Assembly (NCBI RefSeq): GCF_036884655.1
Contig: NC_088342.1
Location: 29,464,001 to 29,528,000, forward strand
DNA length: 64,000 bases
Direction of reading: 5' to 3'
Source: Musa acuminata AAA Group
Lineage: Eukaryota > Streptophyta > Magnoliopsida > Zingiberales > Musaceae
A program made the position numbers and the translations under genes. Below, in pieces: positions 12,547 to 23,047 of the stretch. How positions within the stretch are numbered: the first letter of the stretch is position 1; every line of letters starts with the position of its first letter. The notes beneath the pieces were generated by a model, which saw only the letters and a program-made list of their open reading frames with translations, searched no databases and was not told the origin of the DNA.

Positions 12547-14034
12547 TTTCTGAAAATAAAGATACAGCATAAATGAATGACATGCATATTTTGCAAGAAA
12601 TAAACTATCAAGATATGGACTTCTATCTTAATATGCTCCCACTATTTTACTAACGAGTCACGCGACACCCTCAGCATGTGAAACGGAAGTCTCCAGCAGA
12701 CTTCTAGTGGGGATCAGGATCCAATCATTGTCTTAGTGTAACCTCGAGGGACTCAACCAATCACACTAAGCCTAAAAGGTAGGCAACTCTTGCCGATTAC
12801 AACTCCTTATGATTCTCATCCTGTTCGGCCTCCGAATCATCATGGTCTCGAGGGACTCGACCAACCATGATGCTCGGTTAAGTCAACACCTTCGTTACAA
12901 GATGAGTCTGATTTGATGATATACCCTCGAGGGACTCGACCAAGCATACCATGTCCTCAGGTCACCGGTGACATCTCTATATCATAAGCAAGATAGCGAA
13001 TCGCGATATAGGTTAGTCTCGAGGGACTCAACCAACTCAACCTACACCGGGAATCAGTTCCTACTTATAACGATGGAAGGCCACGTGGGTCAATCTAATT
13101 GCCTCACGTTTACCGACTTAATATTATCGAGAGAGATGTTTCTATGATTTGGTCTCCTAATATGACATGTCACACATATACATATTTAATATATATCTAT
13201 ATCGCATGCAAATATATATACATATCTAGTATGTGTATAAGCAATCATACCAAATGATCATGGACCACGACCTAATGTGATTAGGTTCGAACCAATAGGC
13301 CTGATCACTCACATCAAGATCTATGTGTGCAACGATGCATCTCCATGCCCTGTGATCGTCCGTCTCGTCCTCGTCGGTTCCGTCGACATCTCGATGCATC
13401 TTCATGCATCGCGATCATCCGTCTCGTGGGTCCCGCAGCGCCTCTTCATGTGATTACAACTTAATCATAGACACGCAAGCCCGACAATAAACGAGAAATA
13501 TAATGGAGGCTCATAGACCCTAATAATAATAATCACAAGTACACATATCACATGGTCCATGATCATCCGTCCATACATCATACATCATATGTATAATTAA
13601 TCATCATCATTTAGGACTACTAGATAATAATAAAAATAATAATCAATTAAACTTTTTAATTAATTAGTATTTTATGAAATCAAGGACATATAGAAAAATT
13701 TTTAATTCCTAGGGGTATTTTCATAATTTAGACAAAAGGCAAAAAATTGGAATTTCTCAAATTCCGAGGGGCAAGACTATCTTTTGCCCAGAAAACCCTA
13801 ATGCCCTCATCCTCCCCTACTGATGTCGCTGCCGCCACCGCCAACATCCTGCCGGCGGCGGGCTGTGTGGTGAAGGGCGGGGTCGCTGCCCTCGCATGCA
13901 GGCGGCACGTCCGCTAGCGGTGCTGCCCCTGCAACTGGGCGCCCCCGCGGGCGGTTCTGCCCACGAGGCAACGCCCGCAGGTGGTGCTACCTCGCCGGGC
14001 GACCACCCTTGCTAGGTTTTTGCCCTCGGGAGCA
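12547..14034 (-). other. 5' leader of the minus-strand copia element
   Basis: Non-coding leader between LTR and gag. It holds four copies of TTGGTCGAGTCCCTCGAGG (minus strand; plus-strand positions 12742-12760, 12846-12864, 12925-12943, 13017-13035), a TCACCGGTGA palindrome near 12962, and a GC-rich block at 13800-14030 resembling 61685-62030. The primer-binding site and the adjoining LTR end have been deleted at about 14034/14035. Confidence 0.75.
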
Positions 14035-15271
14035 GCATGAATCCCTCTTATTTATAGAGGTCCCCTGTCAAACCCTAATGGATCCTCCCCTAGTGGGTAT
14101 TGGATCTGCATCTAATAACCCAAGCTTTTTAGATTAATGGATTTTTATCCAATAATCTCTTATGGGCTCTTATTGGATCTCGTCCATAGGATCCAATAAT
14201 TCAAGGGCTTATTGGATATCCAATAAGACAAGGGCTCCGTCGAATATCTCATATATGAACCTATACTCATCGTAATGCCTACCATATGTGTGTGACCCTC
14301 TAGGCCTAATATCGAGTTGGCCGTGAGTCAAACCTGTCGGAACTCCTTCTAACTTAGTGAATTATTATCTCTATAATAATTCACTCGACTCATCAACTAC
14401 GGACGCACTAGGCCACTACGCCATAGTCCCTAGATGATACAGGGAAATCCAATCCATTCGACCTGTATGTCCTCAGTTACCGTGTACCTATAGTCCCTCA
14501 TCCATCTAATATCCCAGAGACCGTATATTGAGCATGGTGTTGTCAGACCCATACAGTTTTTACTCGAGTCTCACTCTAATCGGATTCTTACGGAGAACTC
14601 TTTTTTTCTCAACCCGAATGACTATGGCTATGGATTTGTTTGAGCAAAACACTTGGGATATTCCTGTAATGACGCCGAGAGTGGATGATCCTCTATCGAC
14701 ACTCAATAGCCCTCGTAAGGTCAACTACCACTCCTAATGACTAACTATACTAGATCTGGGATAGCCAAACCTATAAGTATGATATGAAAAAGTGGAGCAC
14801 TCATACAGGACATCCTTGGTGTCTCAAGTCTAAGGACCAGATATACCACTAGGACTACGGAATCGCTGTCTGACAATAAGGCATCATCAACCATCCAACA
14901 TTCCATAAGCGGATCAATCAGTGAACTCATTCTCCAATGAGCACATGTACTGTATCCCTAGTGTCCCTACACGAGCAGCTATGAGACCAGCTGCATCCAT
15001 CATATGGACGGGTATACAGCACACCAGTCTGATCGAGATTATTTAGGATATGTGTTTAAAGATGAATCGATCTCATTTTCGTGATCTCATCACGATCCGA
15101 TTCCCATTGTACAAATCCAAGGGCATCACAATATATATATATATATATATATATGCAATAGTTATAAAGTGATATATGCCAAAGCCAAAATATAATAAGC
15201 AAAAAGATTATGTATCAAGTCACACGTGCCATCACTCACGTGATTGGCTTGCTAGGCACCTATGACTAGCA
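14035..15271 (-). mobile_element. 5' LTR (minus strand), lacking ~335 bp next to the leader
   Basis: Matches the 1493-bp LTR from GAATCCCTC(T/C)TATTTATAGAG to its outer end TGACTAGCA at 15271. It carries about 100 extra bases near 14119-14218 (several ATTGGAT/ATCCAAT copies) that the other LTRs lack. A (TA)n run is at 15130-15154. The small frame shared by other LTRs is shortened here (14745-14930). Confidence 0.85.
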
Positions 15272-15402
15272 AGATGAAGATCCAATACCCAATAGGGGAG
15301 AATGCATTAGGGTTAAGATTGACATAGGACCTCTATAAATAGGAGGGATTCAATAGTTCGTGGGCTAAACCCTTTGCTTGCCTCTCCAATTCTCCTCCCC
15401 CT
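15272..15402 (+). mobile_element. Plus-strand copia 5' LTR, left piece (continues at 22750)
   Basis: Begins AGATGAAGATCCAATACCC and matches the solo LTR from about 26565 onward, including CTATAAATAGGAGGGATTC, a TATA-type promoter. It is the left part of an LTR cut by the gag-only element at 15403; the first ~1085 bp of this LTR are missing. Confidence 0.85.
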
Positions 15403-17150
15403 TATTGAATCTCGTATTTTGATGATGAAACTACTTGATATATGTTTATGATTTAATCTGCGTTTTGAGTGACGTAGGATTCTTCGATAAGGATGAGATA
15501 ATTAAAGCAAGAAAAATCATGTTGTGTCGAAGGAACATGTCAGAAGATTGGACATCGGGCCGGTGGATCAGTCGACGTATCGATAGAAGGCTTCGGGCCG
15601 TGGACTCGGGATATCAAAGTTGAGGAGTCAAATGACCGATTGGGCAATAGGCCGTAGGAGAGGACGATGTGCCGAAGAATCGGACGAAGCGTCGAGGGAC
15701 CAATGACATACCAGACAACTTGGTTAATTGCTTAGGATTAATTGTCTCGATCGAAGTTTTGTTTTACATGTGCAGGATTAACTACGATGGAAGTAAGACA
15801 TGCAGTAGGAGTTGCTCCGGAGTCAAAACTATGATCACGTTGAGAGTTCGAGAGTTCGACGGAAGTCCGGACGATCATCGGAGGTTCTGCGGGAACAAAT
15901 CCGAGAAGTCCAAGAGCTTGCCAAAGAAGCTCATCGGAACTCGCCAAGTGGATCATCGCAAGTCCAGGAGTTTGTCGGAAGTCCGCCGGAGCATCGTCGA
16001 AGGTTCGTCGGATGTTCACCGGAAGTTCACCGGAAGCTCGTCGGAAGAAGCGATTGACGCACCGGAGCAAGTTGTAGTAAATGTCTTAAGAAATATCGTA
16101 GTTAGCATGTAGATTAAGTTAGGAATGGGAGGTGATCCCATTAACTTAATCTGGGGACAATTGGGCCGAATGGATTAACCCATTCGGACCAGAATTCCTA
16201 CTAGGCGGTGGCACCGCTAGGGTTGGTGGTGGCACCGCCTAGGAGATGGTCTCCCAGGAAAGCTGGGTGGTGCAACCACCTAGGTCAGGCGATGGCACCG
16301 CTTGGGCTCAGTCTCCGAGCGAGACTAGGCGGTGCAACCGCCCCAGTCAGGCGGTGGCATCGCCTTGACTCAGTCTCTAAGCGAGACTGGGCGGTGCAAC
16401 CGCCCTTGACAGGCGGTGGAACCGCCTGAGCTCGGTCTCCAAGCTCTGCCAGGCGGTGCAACCGCCCTTGTCAAGCGGTGGCACCGCCTAGAGGCTCAAT
16501 CTCCGAGCTGCCAGGTGGTTGTACCGCCCCAGTCATGAGGTAGTACCGCCAGGACCCCGGAAATCCGGGAGATGACATTTTTGAGCTCCAAGTTCAAACT
16601 GGTTTGGAGCCTATAAATACCCCTCTCATCCCTAGGTTAAACACACAAGAACAGAGAGATTAAAAGAGAGAAACCGCTGTTGCAATCTCTAGAATTTCCC
16701 TCCTCTAGCTTAAGTGTTAGAATTCTGTTTAAGAGAGGAGAGTGAGTGCTTGTAAGGGTTGTCTCCTAAACCCGGTAAAAGGAGAAGAGGGGTGTAAGAA
16801 GGAGGTTGATCTTCGCCTAGTAAAGGAAGATCGTTAGTGGATGCCGGTGGCCTCGACGGAAGAAGAATCGGAGGAGTGGATGTAGGTCACGATTGACCGA
16901 ACCACTATAAACTCTCATCTTCTCTGGTTTGTATTTATTCTTGCTGCTTACCTTACTGCAAACCTCCATATGTGCTTTACTTCCTCATTACTTTTGCTGC
17001 ACTCATTTACGAACTTGCTTTCAAGTAAAGTTTTCGAAAATGGTTTTACGTCAGAAATGATTTCATCGTACGAACGCAGTTTTAAACGTCGAAAGTTTTC
17101 TACTGCACTAATTCACCCCCCCACCCCTCTTAGTGCTCTTGATCCTAACA
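15403..17150 (+). mobile_element. 5' LTR of the gag-only element
   Basis: Begins TATTGAATCTCG; the usual TG start is mutated to TA. It holds the GGCGGTGCAACCGCC-type inverted-repeat array (16205-16555), a promoter-like CTATAAATACCCCTC at 16611, and a C-rich tract before the end TCTTGATCCTAACA. Open frames here (for example 15669-16112) recur in the 3' LTR only because the LTRs are copies. Confidence 0.9.
16200..16560 (+). repeat. Array of GGCGGT...ACCGCC near-palindromes in LTR U3
   Basis: About a dozen blocks such as GGCGGTGCAACCGCC and GGCGGTGGCACCGCC alternate with CTCAGTCTCCGAGCGAGACT spacers. Sister arrays lie at 21818-22145 and, split by an insertion, at 51195-51345 plus 54128-54335. 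Each block can pair with itself or with any other block. The array sits just upstream of the TATA-like CTATAAATAC. Confidence 0.85.
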
Positions 17151-17168
17151 ATTGGTATCAGAGATTGG
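17151..17168 (+). other. Primer-binding site (initiator Met-tRNA type)
   Basis: ATTGGTATCAGAGATTGG follows the CA end of the LTR. TGGTATCAGAG is complementary to the 3' end of plant initiator methionine tRNA, the usual copia primer. Confidence 0.9.
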
Positions 17169-17210
17169 TATTTCTCATTTTGGATTTACACCCGAGAGAA
17201 TTGGCTTTTC

Positions 17211-18144
17211 ATGGCTTTCAAGAGGGCTTATCGGTTGTTCGTCCACCATTTAACGGATTTGACTACACTTATTGGAAAACTCAAATAAGAGTTTTCTTGA
17301 TTTCTATGAATTTGGATTTATGGAAAACTTGAAAACGGTTTTCAACTTCCCTCTAAACCGATGAACAAATGGTCGGATTTGGAGAAGAAGTATTTTTCTT
17401 TAAACGCAAATGCTATAAAGGCCTTATTTTGCGCTTTGGACAAAAATGAGTTCAATCGGATTTCTACATGCGAAACGACTTTTGATATTTGAGGAACACT
17501 TGAAATCACGCACGAGGGAACTAATAGAGTTAAATACTCGAAAGTTAACATTTTATTGCATGATTTTGAGCTTTTTCGAATGCAACCAAGCGAGACTATA
17601 GGCAACATGTACACCTGTTTCACGGATGTCGTTAATAATCTAAGAGTTCTTAGTAAATCTTTTTCGAATTTTGATCTCATAAGCAAGATCTAAAGATCCC
17701 TTCCAAAAAGGTGGGATTCTAAAATAACCGCAATACAAGAAACAAAAGATTTATATATTTTTTCACTTGAAGAACTAATTGGTTCATTGATGACATATGA
17801 AATGGTGCACAATGCACATGATGAACATGATGAACAAAATCACCTTCCAAAGAACAGGAAGGATTTGGGACATAGAACATTTGAAGACCACTCGAGCATA
17901 AGCTCAAGTGATGATGAACAAGAACTACTCACTAAGAAATTTAAAAAATTAATGAAACGCGAATTGAAGAACAAAAAGAACGGAACTACTTGCTTTGAAC
18001 GTAAGAAAAAGAACACAAAGTGGGATGAATCGAGCTCTTTCGAAGATGAGGAGAAAATCAAGAAAGACGAGATGACAAACTATGCCATAATGACATTCAA
18101 CGATGAGGTAATCAAAACCCCCTTAATTTATTTCGAAATTATAT
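17211..18144 (+). pseudogene. Gag of the gag-only element, frameshifted and without zinc knuckle
   Basis: Recognisable SIRE-type gag words are EGLSVVRPPFNGFDYTYWKT, VFLISMNLDLW, then (after a stop near 17330 and frame changes) a region rich in DFELFRMQPSE- and NLRVLSKSF-like words, ETKDLYIFSLEELIGSLMTYE, and an acidic C-terminal part (RTFEDHSSISSSDDEQELL, SSFEDEEKIKKDE). The ATG at 17211 is one base out of frame with what follows. The CCHC knuckle expected after the acidic stretch is reduced to one cysteine (TTCFERKK). Gag would build the particle; this copy cannot. Confidence 0.8.
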
Positions 18145-20950
18145 GATGCTTTTCATAATGTATTTTCTTTTTTAGTATAGAATTAATTTTCTTGAAAATT
18201 ACATGTTTAAAAAAAATGAAAATACAAAAACTATGATCATGCTAGTAGTTTTGAAAATAATCATGAAAAATACATATTTTATGATAAACAAACAAAATGA
18301 TTTTGATTGAAAAATGAAATCATGCTATATGTGGTTAAGAAGTAATAATGTGTATCACGTTGATTTCCATTGTTATTTCTCAATTTTGATTAAATAAAAT
18401 CATATTTGATTTGAAGAAATGCATAATGATGTAATATTAAATATTTTGATACCATGATTGACAATTTTATACATGAGATTTTAAGTTATACATAATGATA
18501 AGCATGTGTTATTTTCATGAGTGTATTTGAAAAACATATGATAAAAATGTGCTCGAATGCATGAAATTGTTAAGATTATTTTTCAGACTTTCTTGATTCA
18601 ATAATCAAATTACTTAATTGCCATGATGATTTCACACTATTACATGCCTTAATAACATGTTGAAAATTATGTGTTTTGGATACAAAAATTTTCATGATCA
18701 TAAGCATGTTTTATCTTCATGATTGAATTTGAAAATCTATAGTAAAACCATGTCCGAATATATGAAAGTGTTAAATTTTATTTTCGGATTTTCTTGATCC
18801 TAACAATTCATTTTTGAGAATCTATTTATCTTGATGGTTTTATGACGAAATTTATTTTTCGATCCTAAACGTTGATGCATATTTTTATTTGGCATAAAAG
18901 AAAAGAACATGCATGTATGAAATAAACCACTTGAATTAAAACAACTAAAAAGTGGAAAGGTTTCTTCTTAAAAAAATTATTTTTTTGACTTTATTGATTT
19001 TTTAAAAAGGGAAATTAATGAATCTATTTGTATTAATTTTGTGAATCTCTTGAAAATGATCTTGATTTGATGATTTAAATGAGCTTTATCTTGATTTTTC
19101 GAAATTTATAAATTGAGATTTCTTATGCTTAAATCAAGATTTTATTTGCATGAATTAATATCTTGTTCTCTTACAAGATTGAATTAATTCTATCTTTTTC
19201 ATGATCTCCTAAGAACTCTTTATGTTATATATTTAAGAGGAGATTTGTTAAAAATGAATCACAGTTTCTCTTGATTTTTTGAAATTATAACTTGAGTATT
19301 CATTTATAAATCAAGATTGTTTATATATTCTTTCATGACATCTTTTAAGGCTTATGAATTGAATTTTGTTATGTGAAATTCTTTGAATGTATGAAATACA
19401 TCTCATCACTTAACAATTCTTCTTGATATTCCTTATGTGATGATATGAATACATGAAATATTCATTAATTTGTTTTGATGTATACAAATAAGAAGTTTCG
19501 ATCATGCATGGTAGGATGTAATTTGATAAATTTAGTACCATCATGATGTAAAATAAATGATGATTTGGAATCATGCATTAATGATGATTTTATATTTTGG
19601 TATGATGCATGCAATGATGAAATATTCATGAATTTGAAATGATGCATGCAATACTTGAATATCATGATGTGTATTATGAATGCTTTAAATGATGAATGTT
19701 TGGTATCATGATCAACATGTTGATAAATGCTTAAAAATTTTAATGCTTGAATATCATGTATGATATGCTCATAATGATTGATTTATTTGTATCATGCACG
19801 AAAAATGAAATGCATGGTTTTGAAAATATGCATGTTTTAATTTGAAAATATAATGATAAGATTGATACTTACCTTTGTCATGATTTAGAAATTGACGCAA
19901 AGGGTCTTCCCTTCTTTTTGACATTGACGAAGGGGGAGAAATATCGCTAGCTCATCTTGCAAAATTTAGAAACATGCACTTTGCAAAGGAAGCAAATATT
20001 TGCTAGCTTACATATTGCAAGGAAAAGAACTTGACATCTTGAACATCACAAAAATTTGCTACCTTGCATAATGTAAAATTTGCTAGAATTGCTAGCTTGT
20101 GATCTAAAGAGAAGCAAAAAGTTGCTATCTCAAAAGAAGCAAATTGCACAATTCAAGAAGAAAGCAAAAATTACACTTCTCAAAAGAGAAGAAATTGCTA
20201 TCTTGAACATCACAAAAATTTGCTACCTTGCATGATGTAAAATTTGCTAGAATTGCTAGCTTGTGATCTAAAGAGAAGCAAAAAGTTGCTATCTCAAAAG
20301 AAGCAAATTGCACAATTCAAGAAGAAAGCAAAAATTACATTTCTCAAAAGAGAAGAAATTGCTATCTTGAACATCAACCGAGAATTGCTAGCTTGAAATC
20401 TCAAGAAAAAGCAAAAATATGCTATTGTGCCTTTCTTAAGAAAAGCAAATATGTCAACTTGCATATCTTTGAATTTGCTAGCTTGTAAAACTTGCATATT
20501 TCAAGAAGCAAAAGTTGCTTTCTTGAACATCTCTAAATTGCTAGCTTGCATGTTCATGTAGAACTTGCTATCTTGAACATTACCAAAAGTGATATCTTGT
20601 ATGCTATAAAACTTACATATCTAAAACTTGATAGCTTGAATGTTCTAAGCATGATGTAACACTTGCTAAATTTTCTAGCTTCAAAACTGCATGATGATAA
20701 AACTTGATATTATGTTTTTCATGTAATAAATTGAACTTATATCACAAACACAAGAATAGTTGTACTTCTCCTTTTTATTGATGACAAAGGGGGAGAAGTA
20801 TGTTGATGACATGACATGTTATACATAAGTTTATGATGACATGTTTCTTGGATTTTTTATTCAGAGTTTCTATCAATATGACATATTGATAGGGGGAGTT
20901 TATTTAAACTCCGGGAGTTAAGGTTAACTACGTCATCAAGTGGTTGTCAT
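18145..20950 (+). other. AT-rich, non-coding interior of the gag-only element
   Basis: 2.8 kb where pol would be. No long frame and no RT, integrase or RNase H motif on either strand. Low-complexity words (ATGATGAT, CATGATTG, TTGATTTTTGAAA) dominate 18150-19860. From 19960 to 20700 the sequence is built from repeats of TTGCTAGCTTG and AAGAAGCAAA. Three extra polypurine tracts (AGGGGGAGAAAT near 19931, AAAGGGGGAGAAG near 20786, AGGGGGAGTTT near 20890) precede the true one. Confidence 0.8.
20040..20367 (+). repeat. Tandem duplication, 164-bp period
   Basis: CTTGTGATCTAAAGAGAAGC begins at 20096 and again at 20260, and sequence before and after repeats with the same spacing and few changes. More diverged copies extend to about 20700. 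Confidence 0.85.
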
Positions 20951-20954
20951 CATC

Positions 20955-20968
20955 AAAAAGGGGGAGAT
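20955..20968 (+). other. Polypurine tract of the gag-only element
   Basis: AAAAAGGGGGAGAT lies directly before the TG of the 3' LTR; it would prime plus-strand DNA synthesis. Confidence 0.85.
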
Positions 20969-22749
20969 TGTTGAATCTCGTATTTTGATGATGAAACCAC
21001 TTGATATATGTTTATGATTTAATCTACGTTTTGAGTGACGCAGGATAAGGATGAGATAATTAAAGCAGGAAAAATCATGTTGTGCCAAAGGAACATGTCA
21101 GAAGATTGGACGTCGAGCCGGTGGATCGGTCGACGTATTGACAAAAGGCTTTGGGCCGTGGACTCGGGCACCGGGCTAAGAAGAGCGGGTATTGTGCCAA
21201 GGATATCGAAGTTGCGGAGTCAACTGGCCGATTGGGCAATAGGCAACAGGAGAGGACGATGCGCCGAAGAATCGAACGAAGCGTTGAGGGACCAATGACA
21301 TGCCGGACAACTTGGTTAATTGCTTAGGATTAATTGTCTCGATTGAAGTTTTGTTTTACATATGCAGGATTAACTACGATGGAAGTAAGACATGTAGTAG
21401 GAGTTGCTCCGGAGTCAAGACTATGATCACGTTGGGAGTTCGAGAGTTCGACGGAAGTCCGGACGCTCGTCAAAGGTTCTGCGAGAACAAATCCGAGAAG
21501 TCCAGGAGCTTGCCAAAGAAGCTCATCATAACTCGCCAATTGGATCATCACAAGTCCAGGAGTTTGCCGGAAGTCCGTCGGAGCATCGCCAAAGGTTCAT
21601 CGGATGTTCGCCGGAAGTTCGCCGAAAGCTCGCCGGAAGAAGCGGTTGATGCACCAGAGCAAGCTGTAGTAAATGTCTTAAGAAATGTCGTAGTTAGCAT
21701 ATAGATTAAGTTAGGAATGGGAGGTAATCCCATTAACTTAATATGGGGGCAATTGGGCCCTTGATAGAACCAAATTGGGCCGAATGGATCAACCCATTCG
21801 GACCAGAATTCCTGCTAGACGGTGGCACCGCCCAGGAGATGGTCTCCCAGGAAACATGGGCGGTGCAACCGCCCAGGTCAGGCGGTGGCACCGCTTGGGC
21901 TCAGTCTCCGAGCGAGACTGGGCGATGCAACCGCCCTAGTCAGGCGGTGGCACCACCTCGGCTCAGTCTCCGAGCGAGACTAGGCGGTGCAACCGCCCTT
22001 GACAAGCGGTGGAACCGCCTGAGCTCGGTCTCCGAGCTCTGCCAAGCGGTGCAACCGCCCCTATCAAGCAGTGGCACCGCGGAGAGGCTCAGTCTTTGAG
22101 CTGGCAAGCGGTTGTACCGCCCCAGTCAGGAGGTAGTACCGCTAGGACCCCGAAAATCCGGGAGATGATATTTTTGAGCTCCAAATATAAACCAGTTTGG
22201 AGCCTATAAATACCCCTCTCATCCCTGGGTAAAACACACAAGCACAGAGAGATTAAAAGAGAGAAAACGCTGCTATAATCTCTAGAATTTCCCTCCTCTA
22301 GCTTAAGTGTTAGAATTCTGTTTAAGAGAGGAGAGTGAGTGCTTGTAAGGGTTGTCTCCTAAACCCGGTAAAAGGAGAAGAGGGGTATAAGAAGGAGGTT
22401 GATCTTCGCCTAGTAAAGGAAGATCGTTAGTGGATGCTGGTAGCCTCGACGGAAGAGGAATCGGAGGAGTGGATGTAGGTCATGATTGACCGAACCACTA
22501 TAAACTCTCGTCTTCTCTTGTTTACATTTATTCTTGCTGCTTACCTTACTGCAAACCTCCATATGTGCTTTACTTCCTCATTACTTTTGCTGCACTCATT
22601 TACAAACTCGTTTTCAAGTTAAGTTTCCGAAAACGGTTTTACGTCGAAAATGATTTCATCGTACGAATGCAGTTTTAAACGTCGAATGTTTTCCACTGCA
22701 TTAATTCACCGCCCCCCCCCCCCCCCTCTTAGTGCTTTTGATCCTAACA
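20969..22749 (+). mobile_element. 3' LTR of the gag-only element
   Basis: Starts TGTTGAATCTCG and ends GATCCTAACA, followed by the duplication CCCCT. It differs from the 5' LTR by substitutions and small indels, for example extra bases near 21170-21190 and a longer C tract near 22711-22727, so the insertion is not very recent. Confidence 0.9.
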
Positions 22750-23047
22750 CCCCTCTCCAGCTCAGAGCAGGCCTAGAGTTTTAAAAAGTGTCGTCGTAGC
22801 CCTGCTATGTAGATCACCACTAGAGAGGAGGGCGCTTGACCTCCTTCATCCTCTCCTAGAGATCTGCAAGGATTCAGGGATATATGATCTCCCTAGGTAA
22901 CACAATCTGTTATATATGCAGTTTTATATTTCGTAGATTTTTGTGCACCAATCTTCGCACAACGACGAACATCTCTTTGGGAATAGGGGATTTTATTTTC
23001 TATTCTTCCGTTGTGCATGTGATGTCGCCCCCAAAGATTTCCCAACA
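22750..23047 (+). mobile_element. Plus-strand copia 5' LTR, right piece
   Basis: Continues from 15402 after removal of the gag-only element, and matches the end of the solo LTR (CCTAGGTAACACAATCT ... GATTTCCCAACA). The LTR ends at 23047 and a worn primer-binding site GTGGTATTATCTATC follows. Confidence 0.85.

Larger units (their letters stand above)
7939..15271 (-). mobile_element. Copia element (minus strand) with two damaged LTRs
   Basis: Same family as the complete element at 55004-63615. Read on the minus strand: a 5' LTR lacking its 3' third (14035-15271), a leader without primer-binding site (12547-14034), a broken gag-pol (8672-12546), a polypurine tract (8658-8673, reverse of ATCTCTCACTTGACCT) and a 3' LTR remnant (7939-8657). 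The outer end at 15271 is intact (it begins TGCTAGTCAT on the minus strand) and abuts a plus-strand LTR of the same family. The left end is cut, so no target duplication can be checked. Confidence 0.9.
15403..22749 (+). mobile_element. Non-autonomous gag-only SIRE-type copia element (TR-GAG), target duplication CCCCT
   Basis: Terminal LTRs are 15403-17150 (1748 bp) and 20969-22749 (1781 bp). Both run from T(G/A)TTGAATCTCGTATTTTG to GATCCTAACA. CCCCT flanks both sides (15398-15402 and 22750-22754), and the surrounding copia LTR becomes continuous when the element is removed. A primer-binding site TTGGTATCAGAGA follows the 5' LTR and AAAAAGGGGGAGAT precedes the 3' LTR. Between them are only a broken gag (17211-18144) and AT-rich repeats. 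Protease, integrase, RT and RNase H are absent, so the element would need a SIRE-type helper. Known plant elements of this kind are called TR-GAG or LARD-like. Confidence 0.9.

Noticed and set aside
15669..16112. 147-codon frame with a near copy at 21300-21704 and pieces at 50745
   Set aside because: These are the same region of three LTR copies; repetition comes from LTR duplication, and overlapping frames exist on both strands.
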